The notes below the pieces were generated by a model that was not told the origin of the DNA, did no database searches, and saw only the letters and a program-made list of their open reading frames with translations. Shown one piece after another: positions 18,901-26,301 of a stretch of 64,000 bases of DNA. The stretch is from the NCBI GenBank assembly GCA_947452065.1, contig CANGBB010000004.1:62001-126000 (forward strand). Direction: 5' to 3'. A program made the translations under genes and the position numbers. This DNA is from Gammaproteobacteria bacterium. GTDB lineage: Bacteria > Pseudomonadota > Gammaproteobacteria > Steroidobacterales > Steroidobacteraceae. Numbering within the stretch: position 1 is the stretch's first letter; the number at the start of each line of letters is the position of its first letter.

Positions 18901-20826
18901 ATGTTTCAAAGACCATTCGTCGGCACGGTGTGCGCGGCATTGTGCGCAGGATTTAGTGCTGCAGATCTTCAGGCGGCTGTTCCCTCTGGATCTGTAAGCG
19001 AAGCGACCGTGGCAGTTTCGGCATCGTCCGAGGCCTGGAATCTTGGGGACCTATATGCCAGTGACTTGGCATGGGCCGCCGAATTCCAGCGCGTCCAGAC
19101 GGCTGCGGCGGCTTTGAAGTCTTGGCGCGGCAAACTCAAGAGCGGTACCGCTGACACGCTGTTCCGAACGCTTGATGCAATCAGTGAGGTGCGTAAGGAA
19201 GCGGCGCGTCTGCACACCTATGCCGGCATACGCTCAGATCTGGATCTGCGCGTGGCCAGCGAGCGCGAGCGGGTGCAGCAGGTGCAGGCACTCGGCACAT
19301 TGCTAGAGGAGAACACGGCGTGGCTGGCACCTGAGATCCTCTCGCTGGGCGCGCCGCGCGTACGGGCTGCGCTGGCGAGCCATGCAGAGTTGAAGCGACG
19401 ATTTGGATTCTTCCTCGAAAACACGCTGCGGGCCGCGCCTCACACACTGGGCAGCGAAGCTGAGAGTGTTCTCGCTGCGGCCGGCACAGTATTGCAGCAG
19501 CCAGAGGCGCTGCACTCCGAGTTCAGCAATGCGGAATTGCCTTTCCCGCTAATCACACTGCATAGCGGCCAATCGCTCCAGCTCAGTGCCGCCAATTACG
19601 AGAAGCACCGGCAGGATGCCAATCGCGCCGATCGCAAGTTGGTCTTCGACAGCTTCTGGGGCAGCTGGCAGAAATTCTCCGGCACGCTCGGTTCGATGCT
19701 GGCCACTCAGGTCATGGGAAATGTGTTCAATGCTCGCGTGCGACATTTCGACACGGCGCTGGATGCCGCTCAGTTCCCTGACAACATGCCATCAGCGGTG
19801 TATCGGCGACTGGTGACAGAAACCAACGCCGCGCTGCCAACGCTCCATCGCTACCTACGTTTGCGCAAACGCGTGCTCGGCATCGAGGACGATCTGCGCT
19901 ACTACGACAACTATCCGTCACTGTTCCCGCCGCCTGCAGGCCAGTCATACAGCGTCGCCGACGCCCAGCGCCTGTCGCTGGCCGCGCTGCAGCCGCTGGG
20001 CAAGGAATACCTGGATCTCCTGCTTGGTGGCTTTGCCGGTCGATGGATGAGCGTGTATCCCGGTGAGGGCAAGAAGTCGGGTGCCTACATGAACGGCTCT
20101 GCATACGATGTGCACCCGTATTTGCTGCTCAATCACAACAACGATTTCCGCTCGGTCTCGACCTTCGCGCACGAGTGGGGTCACGCGGTGCACACGCTCC
20201 TGACCCAACGCGCGCAGCCCTATGAGTTGGCTGACTACTCGACGTTCATCGCCGAGTCAGCCTCAATCGGCAATGAGATGCTGCTGTCCGATTACATGGT
20301 CGCGCATGCGCAGACGCCGGCCGAGAAGCTGTATTTCCTGGGCGAAGCGCTGGAGAGCATTCGCACCACGTTCTTTCGGCAGGTGATGTTCGCGGAATTT
20401 GAGCTCGCGCTGCATGAGGAAGTGGAGCGCGACCGGCCGCTGTCCGGCGCGCGCATGACGGACATGTATTGTTCGCTCCTGCGCCGTTATTACGGAGAGG
20501 CCGAGGGTGTCATGAAGATCGACCCGGCTTATTGTGTTGAGTGGGCCTATGTGCCGCACTTCTACTACAACTTTTACATATACCAGTACGCCACATCGAT
20601 GGCCGGGGCCGCCTACCTCACCGATCAGATCGGTCAGGGAGGCACGGCGGCACGTGAGCGGTATCTGGGTATGCTGCGTGCCGGTGGATCAGACTATCCT
20701 TATGCCATCTACCGCAAGGCGGGATTGGACATGGCTGAAGCGACGGCTTATCGGGCGCTGGTCGCGCGTATGAATCGCTTGATGGATGAGATCGAGAAAA
20801 TCGAACAACAACAGGAGAAGCACTAA
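18901..20826 (+). CDS. Exported M3-family oligoendopeptidase (PepF-like)
   Basis: 641 residues. The M3 zinc motif HEWGH lies at 424-428 within STFAHEWGHAVHTL, with the third-ligand Glu in the following IAESASIGNE. PepF-type context segments are visible (YMNGSAYDVHPYLLLN; EWAYVPHFYYNFYIYQYATS in two parts). Unlike cytosolic PepF it begins with a signal-like stretch (VGTVCAALCAGFSAADLQA), so periplasmic location is likely. It would cleave short peptides. It starts 30 bp after the previous operon and runs into a MAPEG gene (1 bp overlap). Confidence 0.88.
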   Translation: MFQRPFVGTVCAALCAGFSAADLQAAVPSGSVSEATVAVSASSEAWNLGDLYASDLAWAAEFQRVQTAAAALKSWRGKLKSGTADTLFRTLDAISEVRKEAARLHTYAGIRSDLDLRVASERERVQQVQALGTLLEENTAWLAPEILSLGAPRVRAALASHAELKRRFGFFLENTLRAAPHTLGSEAESVLAAAGTVLQQPEALHSEFSNAELPFPLITLHSGQSLQLSAANYEKHRQDANRADRKLVFDSFWGSWQKFSGTLGSMLATQVMGNVFNARVRHFDTALDAAQFPDNMPSAVYRRLVTETNAALPTLHRYLRLRKRVLGIEDDLRYYDNYPSLFPPPAGQSYSVADAQRLSLAALQPLGKEYLDLLLGGFAGRWMSVYPGEGKKSGAYMNGSAYDVHPYLLLNHNNDFRSVSTFAHEWGHAVHTLLTQRAQPYELADYSTFIAESASIGNEMLLSDYMVAHAQTPAEKLYFLGEALESIRTTFFRQVMFAEFELALHEEVERDRPLSGARMTDMYCSLLRRYYGEAEGVMKIDPAYCVEWAYVPHFYYNFYIYQYATSMAGAAYLTDQIGQGGTAARERYLGMLRAGGSDYPYAIYRKAGLDMAEATAYRALVARMNRLMDEIEKIEQQQEKH

Positions 20827-21224
20827 TGGTTTGGGTGCAATTAGTAACGGTTCTGGCAGTGATCCAATTCGCAGGCTTTGGCTTCCTCGTTGGCGCTGCC
20901 CGCGCCCGGCACGGTATTCCCGCGCCGGCGACCAGCGGCCACGAGATCTTTGATCGCTATTTCCGTGTGCACATGAACACACTCGAGACGCTGGTGTTCC
21001 TGCTGCCCAGTATGTGGATTTCAGCCCAGTACTGGCCCGCCCAATTGTCCGCCATTCTTGGAGCGGTGTATCTCATCGGCCGCCAGTTCTATCTGAGCGG
21101 TTACGTGAAGGATCCGAAGAAGCGCGGCCTCGGATACGGACTGAGCTTCATGCCCGCCGCCATCATGTCAGTCGCCGCTTTGGTAGGCATTGTGCGCGCA
21201 CTCCTCGCAGGAGGCGCGGCATGA
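20826..21224 (+). CDS. MAPEG-family membrane protein
   Basis: 132 residues with four hydrophobic segments. MAPEG (membrane-associated proteins in eicosanoid and glutathione metabolism) hallmarks include AARARHGI, FDRYFRVHMNTLE and IGRQFYLSGYVKDPKKRG. Family members are glutathione-dependent enzymes; the bacterial substrate here is unknown. It overlaps pepF by 1 bp and the cyclophilin gene by 4 bp, so the three are probably one transcript. Confidence 0.88.
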   Translation: MVWVQLVTVLAVIQFAGFGFLVGAARARHGIPAPATSGHEIFDRYFRVHMNTLETLVFLLPSMWISAQYWPAQLSAILGAVYLIGRQFYLSGYVKDPKKRGLGYGLSFMPAAIMSVAALVGIVRALLAGGAA

Positions 21225-22135
21225 AGTGGCGCGCCGCCGGCCTATTGGGGGCGCTGTGCGCCCTGACCTGCGGCGCGCAGTCTTTCGCTGCGAGCAAGAC
21301 ACCCAGCGTGGCCGATATTGTCGCAGCGGCCAGCAATGATGAATGGCGAACGCTCGATCCGGCGCGAACGCTGTATCTGCAACTGCCTGGTGGGCGCGTG
21401 ATCATCGAACTGGTGCCAGCGTTCGCGCCTCAGCATGTGACCAACATCCTAAAGCTGATCAGCGATCATTATTTCGATGGACTGACCGTGATCCGCGCGC
21501 AGGATAATTTCGTCGTGCAGTGGGGCGATCCCGATGACAAGAAACCACTCGGCGCTGCCCGAACCAAGCTGCCGCCTGAATATGTGGCCAGCTATACCGC
21601 AACCAGCTCTTTCAAGCGTCTGCCGGATCGTGATGGTTACGCCCCGCTGGCCGGTTTTGTCGATAGCCTGCCTACGGGGCGAGATCTGGGCAATCGTACG
21701 CAGTGGCTGGCTCACTGCTACGGTGCCGTGGGCGTGGCTCGAGGCAATGATCCGGAGAGCGGTAACGGCAGTTCTCTGTACGTGGTGATCGGCCAGGCGC
21801 CACGCCAGCTCGATCGTAATATCGCCGTGGTGGGGCATGTCTGGCAGGGCATGGATCTACTCGCCACTCTGCCGCGCGGCGGTGGCGCGATGGGCTTCTA
21901 TGAGAAAGCCGAGCAGTACGTTCCCATCGTCAGCCTGCGTCGTGCGCTGGATGTACCTAAAGCAGAACGAACGTCCCTGCAGGTTCTGCGCAGTGATAGC
22001 CGCACCTTCGAACGACTCATCCTTGCGCGCCGAAACCGACACGACGAATGGATGACGAACAGGCCTGGTTTTGTCGACCTGTGCAACATTCCCGTGCCTG
22101 TGCGGCCATTGCCGGCAGCGGCGGTGGTGCACTAG
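21221..22135 (+). CDS. Exported cyclophilin-type peptidyl-prolyl cis-trans isomerase
   Basis: 304 residues from ATG 21221, with signal peptide LLGALCALTCGAQSFAAS. The cyclophilin fold is recognisable from GGRVIIELVPAFAPQHVTNI, YFDGLTVIRAQDNFVVQWGDP and SSLYVVIGQAPRQLDRNIAVVGHV (given in parts). It would assist proline isomerisation of periplasmic proteins. A long insertion (about 110-160) and extended C-terminus make it larger than typical PpiA. It ends 16 bp before the tRNA-Gly gene. Confidence 0.85.
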   Translation: MKWRAAGLLGALCALTCGAQSFAASKTPSVADIVAAASNDEWRTLDPARTLYLQLPGGRVIIELVPAFAPQHVTNILKLISDHYFDGLTVIRAQDNFVVQWGDPDDKKPLGAARTKLPPEYVASYTATSSFKRLPDRDGYAPLAGFVDSLPTGRDLGNRTQWLAHCYGAVGVARGNDPESGNGSSLYVVIGQAPRQLDRNIAVVGHVWQGMDLLATLPRGGGAMGFYEKAEQYVPIVSLRRALDVPKAERTSLQVLRSDSRTFERLILARRNRHDEWMTNRPGFVDLCNIPVPVRPLPAAAVVH

Positions 22136-22151
22136 ACTGCGCAGACCCGAC

Positions 22152-22225
22152 GCGGGTGTAGTTCAATGGTAGAACTGCAGCTTCCCAAGCTGCTAACGTG
22201 GGTTCGATTCCCATCACCCGCTCCA
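22152..22225 (+). tRNA. tRNA-Gly(CCC)
   Basis: The cloverleaf closes by eye: acceptor GCGGGTG / CACCCGC, anticodon stem GCAGC / GCTGC, loop TTCCCAA giving anticodon CCC, T-loop GGTTCGATTCC, and an encoded CCA end. Its 3' 45 bp are duplicated exactly at 23551-23595, marking it as an integration site. Confidence 0.95.
22181..22225 (+). repeat. attL-like repeat (tRNA-Gly 3' part)
   Basis: 45 bp identical to 23551-23595, from the anticodon loop to the CCA end. Similarity continues weakly for about nine bases beyond (common CTTCC-type flank). This is the usual signature of tyrosine-recombinase integration into a tRNA 3' end. Confidence 0.85.
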
Positions 22226-22387
22226 TTTTCCTTCTACTGGAATCCGCAGTGTCTTGCTGGAGTCCACATCTATAGCCAAACCCGGCATCTCGGTACGGAG
22301 TGGTCAGGAAACTGGTGAAGCACAGCCGCAGTTCTAGGGTTCCACCAGCGTCTCGGGTATGCTTAACCCGACACCGTCACGGTAGGG

Positions 22388-23284
22388 TTGTTAGCAAGGC
22401 ATCCGGGGGCGCTAACTTTGAATCCTGCAACGCCAAAACTTTCTGCATTTGCGTTCGCTCTGCGTCAGGAGCGATGTCTAAGATCTCTTTCGATCGATGA
22501 CGTCGCCAAAGCGCTGCTTCTGTCAGACAAGCAAATAACTGGTTTGGAAAGTGACGATCTGTCTTATTTCTACACACGCACCTACGCCGAACGCGCAGCG
22601 ATTAGCTACGCCACACTTTTAAAGGTTGATCTTGATCTTGAGGGAGCGCCTCCATATAGCAACATGGCGCGAAGCCCGATTTACAAACCCGTCCTGATCA
22701 AGAAAAGAAGCTCGAAAAATAGTTTGGTCGGTAGACTCACCATTCCAACTGTTGTTATTGGCGTCGCAACAAGCTTTGGGATCATTTTTGTGGCGTCGCA
22801 AGCGTGGCTTTCAGTGCGCTCTACGCAACGCAATTTACAAGTCCAAGGGTTGGCAAGTCCGGTGGCTGGAAGTCCCAATGATTTTGTTCAGAGCACCCTA
22901 GGATTCAGCAGCGCCCTAGGAAAAAAACTCACCGACGTGGAATCAAAGCAGCCCGCAACCGTCGCAAAATCATCCTCTTTGGCGCCGATAAAGAAAGCTG
23001 TTCAAGAGCCCATAGAGCCTATCTCGACCCCCGCGAGCTCCTCTGACAAATCGAGTCGATTCTTCATCGTCATCAATCGCTCAACCGCGGTTAATGCCAG
23101 AGATGCTGGTGGGAGATCCCTGATATCGGGTAATCAGGCGCCTACAAAAGGCAAACGAATATCCGGGGTGCCGCCGTTTTCAATCGAAGTAGCCGATCCA
23201 GATGCCGTTGAAGTCTATTACCTCGGCAGTCGAATTCGTCCAGGACGAACCGATATCGCGGGAATACGAATGGTATCGAAGTAG
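22388..23284 (+). CDS. RodZ-like HTH membrane protein in the mini-island
   Basis: Up to 298 residues. An N-terminal Cro-type helix-turn-helix-like region (FALRQERCLRSLSIDDVAK...SDKQITGLES), a single transmembrane segment near 120-140 (VVIGVATSFGIIFVASQAW), a Ser/Lys/Pro-rich linker and a C-terminal DUF4115-like end (GKRISGVPPFSIEVADPDAV) reproduce the RodZ layout in which the protein bridges MreB and the periplasm. Starts are TTG: 22388, or 22418 behind a GGGGG ribosome-like site. It is divergent from chromosomal RodZ in linker and ends. It may be a paralogue or a regulator of the element. Confidence 0.65.
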   Translation: MLARHPGALTLNPATPKLSAFAFALRQERCLRSLSIDDVAKALLLSDKQITGLESDDLSYFYTRTYAERAAISYATLLKVDLDLEGAPPYSNMARSPIYKPVLIKKRSSKNSLVGRLTIPTVVIGVATSFGIIFVASQAWLSVRSTQRNLQVQGLASPVAGSPNDFVQSTLGFSSALGKKLTDVESKQPATVAKSSSLAPIKKAVQEPIEPISTPASSSDKSSRFFIVINRSTAVNARDAGGRSLISGNQAPTKGKRISGVPPFSIEVADPDAVEVYYLGSRIRPGRTDIAGIRMVSK

Positions 23285-23550
23285 CAACACCACTCGCTTC
23301 ATGGGCGATTGGTCAACCTGCGACTTGGCAAATCCGGTTGGGGCAGGAGTGTCATGTGTCTCGGGCGCTCTGGTAGGCAACAACGAACCCATTGCCGCCT
23401 CACCTCTACGGGCGTGAAAGTCACCACGGATGACTTGCGCCATCTGAGCGAGCCCTGTAGTCGCACCACGGCACCCTGTCAGCATTGCTCAGGTGCTCTA
23501 AGGCATCGAAATATCAGGGGATTTTGAACCACGTGAAGCTTGCGGCTGCC
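23285..23550. other. Non-coding right part of the mini-island
   Basis: About 265 bp with no convincing gene. Short open frames here (for example 23309-23527) have no ribosome site and run into the attachment repeat. No terminator or promoter stands out. Confidence 0.5.
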
Positions 23551-23595
23551 CTTCCCAAGCTGCTAACGTGGGTTCGATTCCCATCACCCGCTCCA
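23551..23595 (+). repeat. attR-like repeat (copy of tRNA-Gly 3' part)
   Basis: Exact copy of 22181-22225. The upstream half of the tRNA is absent, so this is not a second tRNA gene. The next gene starts 36 bp downstream. Confidence 0.85.
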
Positions 23596-23631
23596 ACTTC
23601 CTTCCGGCCGATTGCGGCCTAAACACGTCGC

Positions 23632-25644
23632 ATGCGATTCCCGTTCTTCAATGCCGTGAAGTCTTCAGCGCAGCAGCCGAGCCAGACGCCGGATGCCGCC
23701 GGCCTCGCCACGTTTTGGCCTGCGCTCTGGCTAATCGTTGCGCTGGTGTTGATCAAGGCCAGCTACGTGCAGCTCTCTTCCTTCTGGAACGGGCTCAGCC
23801 CTCTGGGCCTGTTCGGGACTTATCTGGGTTGGGCGACCGCCGTCTCGCAGGAAGATGTGTTGTTTGCGCTCGCGCTCGGGCTGCTGGCAACCGCCGCGTC
23901 CTTCATGTTGAGCACCCGGCCGGCATGGAGCGCGGCAATCGTACGGGTGCAGCTGGCATTGGGTGCCGTCTGCCTGCTGTGGGCCATCGTCAGTCGCCAG
24001 CTGTTTGCCTACTACTTCGCGCCGGTGACTTACCAGCTGCTGTCGCTGGGCGGAGAGCCTTCTAGACTCTGGTCGTCGCTCAAAGTCTATGTCTCGCTGC
24101 CGGCGGTGGTTGCACTGCTCGGCCTACCGTTGCTGTACTGCTGGCTGAGCATCACGATGACGCGGCGCTCGCGTCGCTGGACTATGGTCACGCAGCGACG
24201 TGTACATCTGTCGCTGTTGGCCGGCGTGCTGGCATGGTTGGCCGGCGGACTGGTGCTACGTGAGTCGAACTGGTTCACGGCGCAGGAGCGGCATTTTCCT
24301 GAGAGTCCGCACTGGGTCCTGCTGCAATCAATGGCTATCAGTGCCGATGCTCAGAACAGCCTCGGCAACCTCTCTGTCCGGCCGGAAGATATCGCGGAGC
24401 TCACACCGGGCGCCGCGTCCTCATCACGCTCGCCCTCAGCGCAGCTGACGGGTGCTGTCGGTAAGAAACGACCCAAGAACATCGTGCTGATCGTGATGGA
24501 GTCGGTCGGTGCGCACTATCTCAGTCTCTACGGCAGCCCGTATGACACAACCCCGAATCTGCTGGCTGAGCGACGCAATGCGCTGGTGTTTAGCAATTAC
24601 TATGCGCCGGTTGGCTGGACCGCCTATTCGCTGATTGCGCTGGTGCTCTCGCAGCGTCCGCCGATGGAGCGATACAACGAAGTCAGCTTCCACATTGATC
24701 CGTCCGAGGCCGGTAGCATTGCCAAGTCGCTGAACGGTGCTGGTTATCGCACGGCTTTTCTGTCATCCGGCGATCCGAACTGGGCCAGCCCGGGTTTCCT
24801 CGAGCGTCAGGACTTCGACGAAATCCATCGTGGTCAGGACCTTCAAGGTGCGGCGGCCATTTCATCCTGGGGCACACAGGATCGCTTCCTGTTCGATGCC
24901 ATCCTGGGCTGGATCGACAAGGAGCGATCATCACCTTTCTTCGTGATGGCTTGGACCGACCAGACGCATCAGCCCTATACGGTGGCACCTGGCCAGACGC
25001 TGGTGCCATTTGAAACCGAGGGTAGAAACAGTGAGTCGCTGGCGCGGTATCTAGGACTGATCCGGGCCACGGATACACAAATTGGCCGCCTCTTACAGGG
25101 CTTGCGTGATCGCGGTCTGGCCGACGATACGCTGGTGGTGATCACCGGTGATCATGGCGAGGCATTCGGCGAGATTCATGGAGGCAGCGGGCACGGTTTC
25201 TCCGTCTACGACGAAGAAGTGCACGTTCCGTTGATGCTTTGGAATCCGCGACTGTTTGCCGGCGGGAGCAATCGCTCGGATGTGGTTGGCACGCATGTCG
25301 ATCTCGCCCCGACGCTGCTTGATGTGGTTGGGCTGCCGTCACCCGGTAACTGGGATGGACGCAGTCTGTTTGATGCGCAGCGTTCGCCGCGCGCCTATCT
25401 GTTTGCTGCGGCGTGGGGCCAGTACATGCTGGGCGTGCGCGATCAGAGCCTGAAGTACAGCTACGATGCACGCAGCGGGCATGAGGAGCTCTACGATCTC
25501 GCCGCCGACCCGGATGAGCAGCACAATATCGCCAGCATTAAGCCGGACATCGCCGTACGGCAGCGTGAACGTCTTGCCGCATTGTTGAAATTGGAAAACG
25601 AGCGTAGCGCCGCACGCAGGGAGCTGATGCCGCACCAGCCCTAG
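23632..25644 (+). CDS. LtaS-like membrane sulfatase-superfamily transferase
   Basis: 670 residues. Five hydrophobic segments fill about 25-215. An alkaline-phosphatase-superfamily (sulfatase) domain follows: NIVLIVMESVGAHYLSLYG supplies the first metal-binding acidic residue, GWTAYS is the probable nucleophile region, and TGDHGE...HGGSGHG plus EEVHVPL complete the metal site. This layout is that of LTA synthase-like and phosphoglycerol transferase enzymes acting outside the inner membrane. The exact donor and acceptor are unknown; opg-type phosphoglycerol transfer is one option. Confidence 0.82.
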   Translation: MRFPFFNAVKSSAQQPSQTPDAAGLATFWPALWLIVALVLIKASYVQLSSFWNGLSPLGLFGTYLGWATAVSQEDVLFALALGLLATAASFMLSTRPAWSAAIVRVQLALGAVCLLWAIVSRQLFAYYFAPVTYQLLSLGGEPSRLWSSLKVYVSLPAVVALLGLPLLYCWLSITMTRRSRRWTMVTQRRVHLSLLAGVLAWLAGGLVLRESNWFTAQERHFPESPHWVLLQSMAISADAQNSLGNLSVRPEDIAELTPGAASSSRSPSAQLTGAVGKKRPKNIVLIVMESVGAHYLSLYGSPYDTTPNLLAERRNALVFSNYYAPVGWTAYSLIALVLSQRPPMERYNEVSFHIDPSEAGSIAKSLNGAGYRTAFLSSGDPNWASPGFLERQDFDEIHRGQDLQGAAAISSWGTQDRFLFDAILGWIDKERSSPFFVMAWTDQTHQPYTVAPGQTLVPFETEGRNSESLARYLGLIRATDTQIGRLLQGLRDRGLADDTLVVITGDHGEAFGEIHGGSGHGFSVYDEEVHVPLMLWNPRLFAGGSNRSDVVGTHVDLAPTLLDVVGLPSPGNWDGRSLFDAQRSPRAYLFAAAWGQYMLGVRDQSLKYSYDARSGHEELYDLAADPDEQHNIASIKPDIAVRQRERLAALLKLENERSAARRELMPHQP

Positions 25645-25666
25645 GCGCGACGGCTCAAGGCATCGT

Positions 25667-26059
25667 TCAGCTGAACCGTGGCAGGACCACGATCAGCAGC
25701 CACACCAGGCCCGCCAGCAGCAAGCTCACGAATACGGCCGCGCTACCGGCGTCCTTAGACCGTTTAGCCAGCTCATGTCGTTCAGACGAAACGCGATCGA
25801 CAACGTTTTCGATTGCCGTATTCAGCAGCTCCACCACCAGCACCATCACCAGGCTGCCGCTGAGCAATACGCGTTCCACCGCATTGGTGCCCAGCCACAG
25901 GCCGAGTGGCACGCCGATCAGGCAGAGAAACAGCTCCTGACGGAACGCGCTCTCGTTCCGGAATGTGGTCCGCAGCCCGGCCATGGAATAGCCGAAGGCC
26001 CGCTGCAGATGCTCAGCGCCTTTGCCGCCTTCCTTCGCGCCCTGATTTTCGTTGTCCAT
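25667..26059 (-). CDS. dgkA: Diacylglycerol kinase
   Basis: 130 residues with three transmembrane helices. The DgkA signature VVELLNTAIENVVDRVS is present, preceded by RNESAFRQE. It phosphorylates diacylglycerol to phosphatidic acid in the inner membrane. It is convergent with the LtaS-like gene and divergent from the EptA-like gene, both of which are expected to release diacylglycerol when they transfer phospholipid head groups. Confidence 0.95.
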   Translation of the reverse strand: MDNENQGAKEGGKGAEHLQRAFGYSMAGLRTTFRNESAFRQELFLCLIGVPLGLWLGTNAVERVLLSGSLVMVLVVELLNTAIENVVDRVSSERHELAKRSKDAGSAAVFVSLLLAGLVWLLIVVLPRFS

Positions 26060-26101
26060 GGGTTTTGGATTGCACAGCCGCGTTATGACCGGATGGCCGC
26101 G

Positions 26102-26107
26102 ATTATA
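26102..26107 (-). promoter_or_regulatory. -10 element candidate for dgkA
   Basis: The minus strand reads TATAAT, 43 bp upstream of the dgkA start. No convincing -35 box is present at the usual distance (TGGTAG is the nearest), so this is tentative. Confidence 0.35.
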
Positions 26108-26301
26108 CGGAATGCGCTCGGCGCTACCATTCGATCGCGCGGATTACTGGCCCGCCGGCCACGGGTCCACTATTCTCCGCATCGGTTCGGGGTGGCTATT
26201 GGGGGCGGGGTTTCATGGGCTTGGCGATCACATTGACGGACGCGGGGTATAGGGCTGATGCCTGCCAATGCCGAGCGCCGCTGTGCGCAGTTGACTGATT
26301 A

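Larger units (their letters stand above)
22181..23595. mobile_element. 1.37 kb mini-island in tRNA-Gly, without integrase
   Basis: The segment between the two 45 bp tRNA-Gly repeats holds one RodZ-like gene and about 430 bp of other DNA. Its composition looks more AT-rich than the flanking genes. There is no integrase, so it is either a decayed remnant of a larger island or a small element mobilised in trans. Confidence 0.7.

Noticed and set aside
23309-23527. 72-codon frame in the mini-island
   Set aside because: No ribosome site and composition unlike a protein; treated as non-coding.
23551-23595. Second tRNA-Gly gene
   Set aside because: Only the 3' part is present; the acceptor 5' strand and D-arm are missing.
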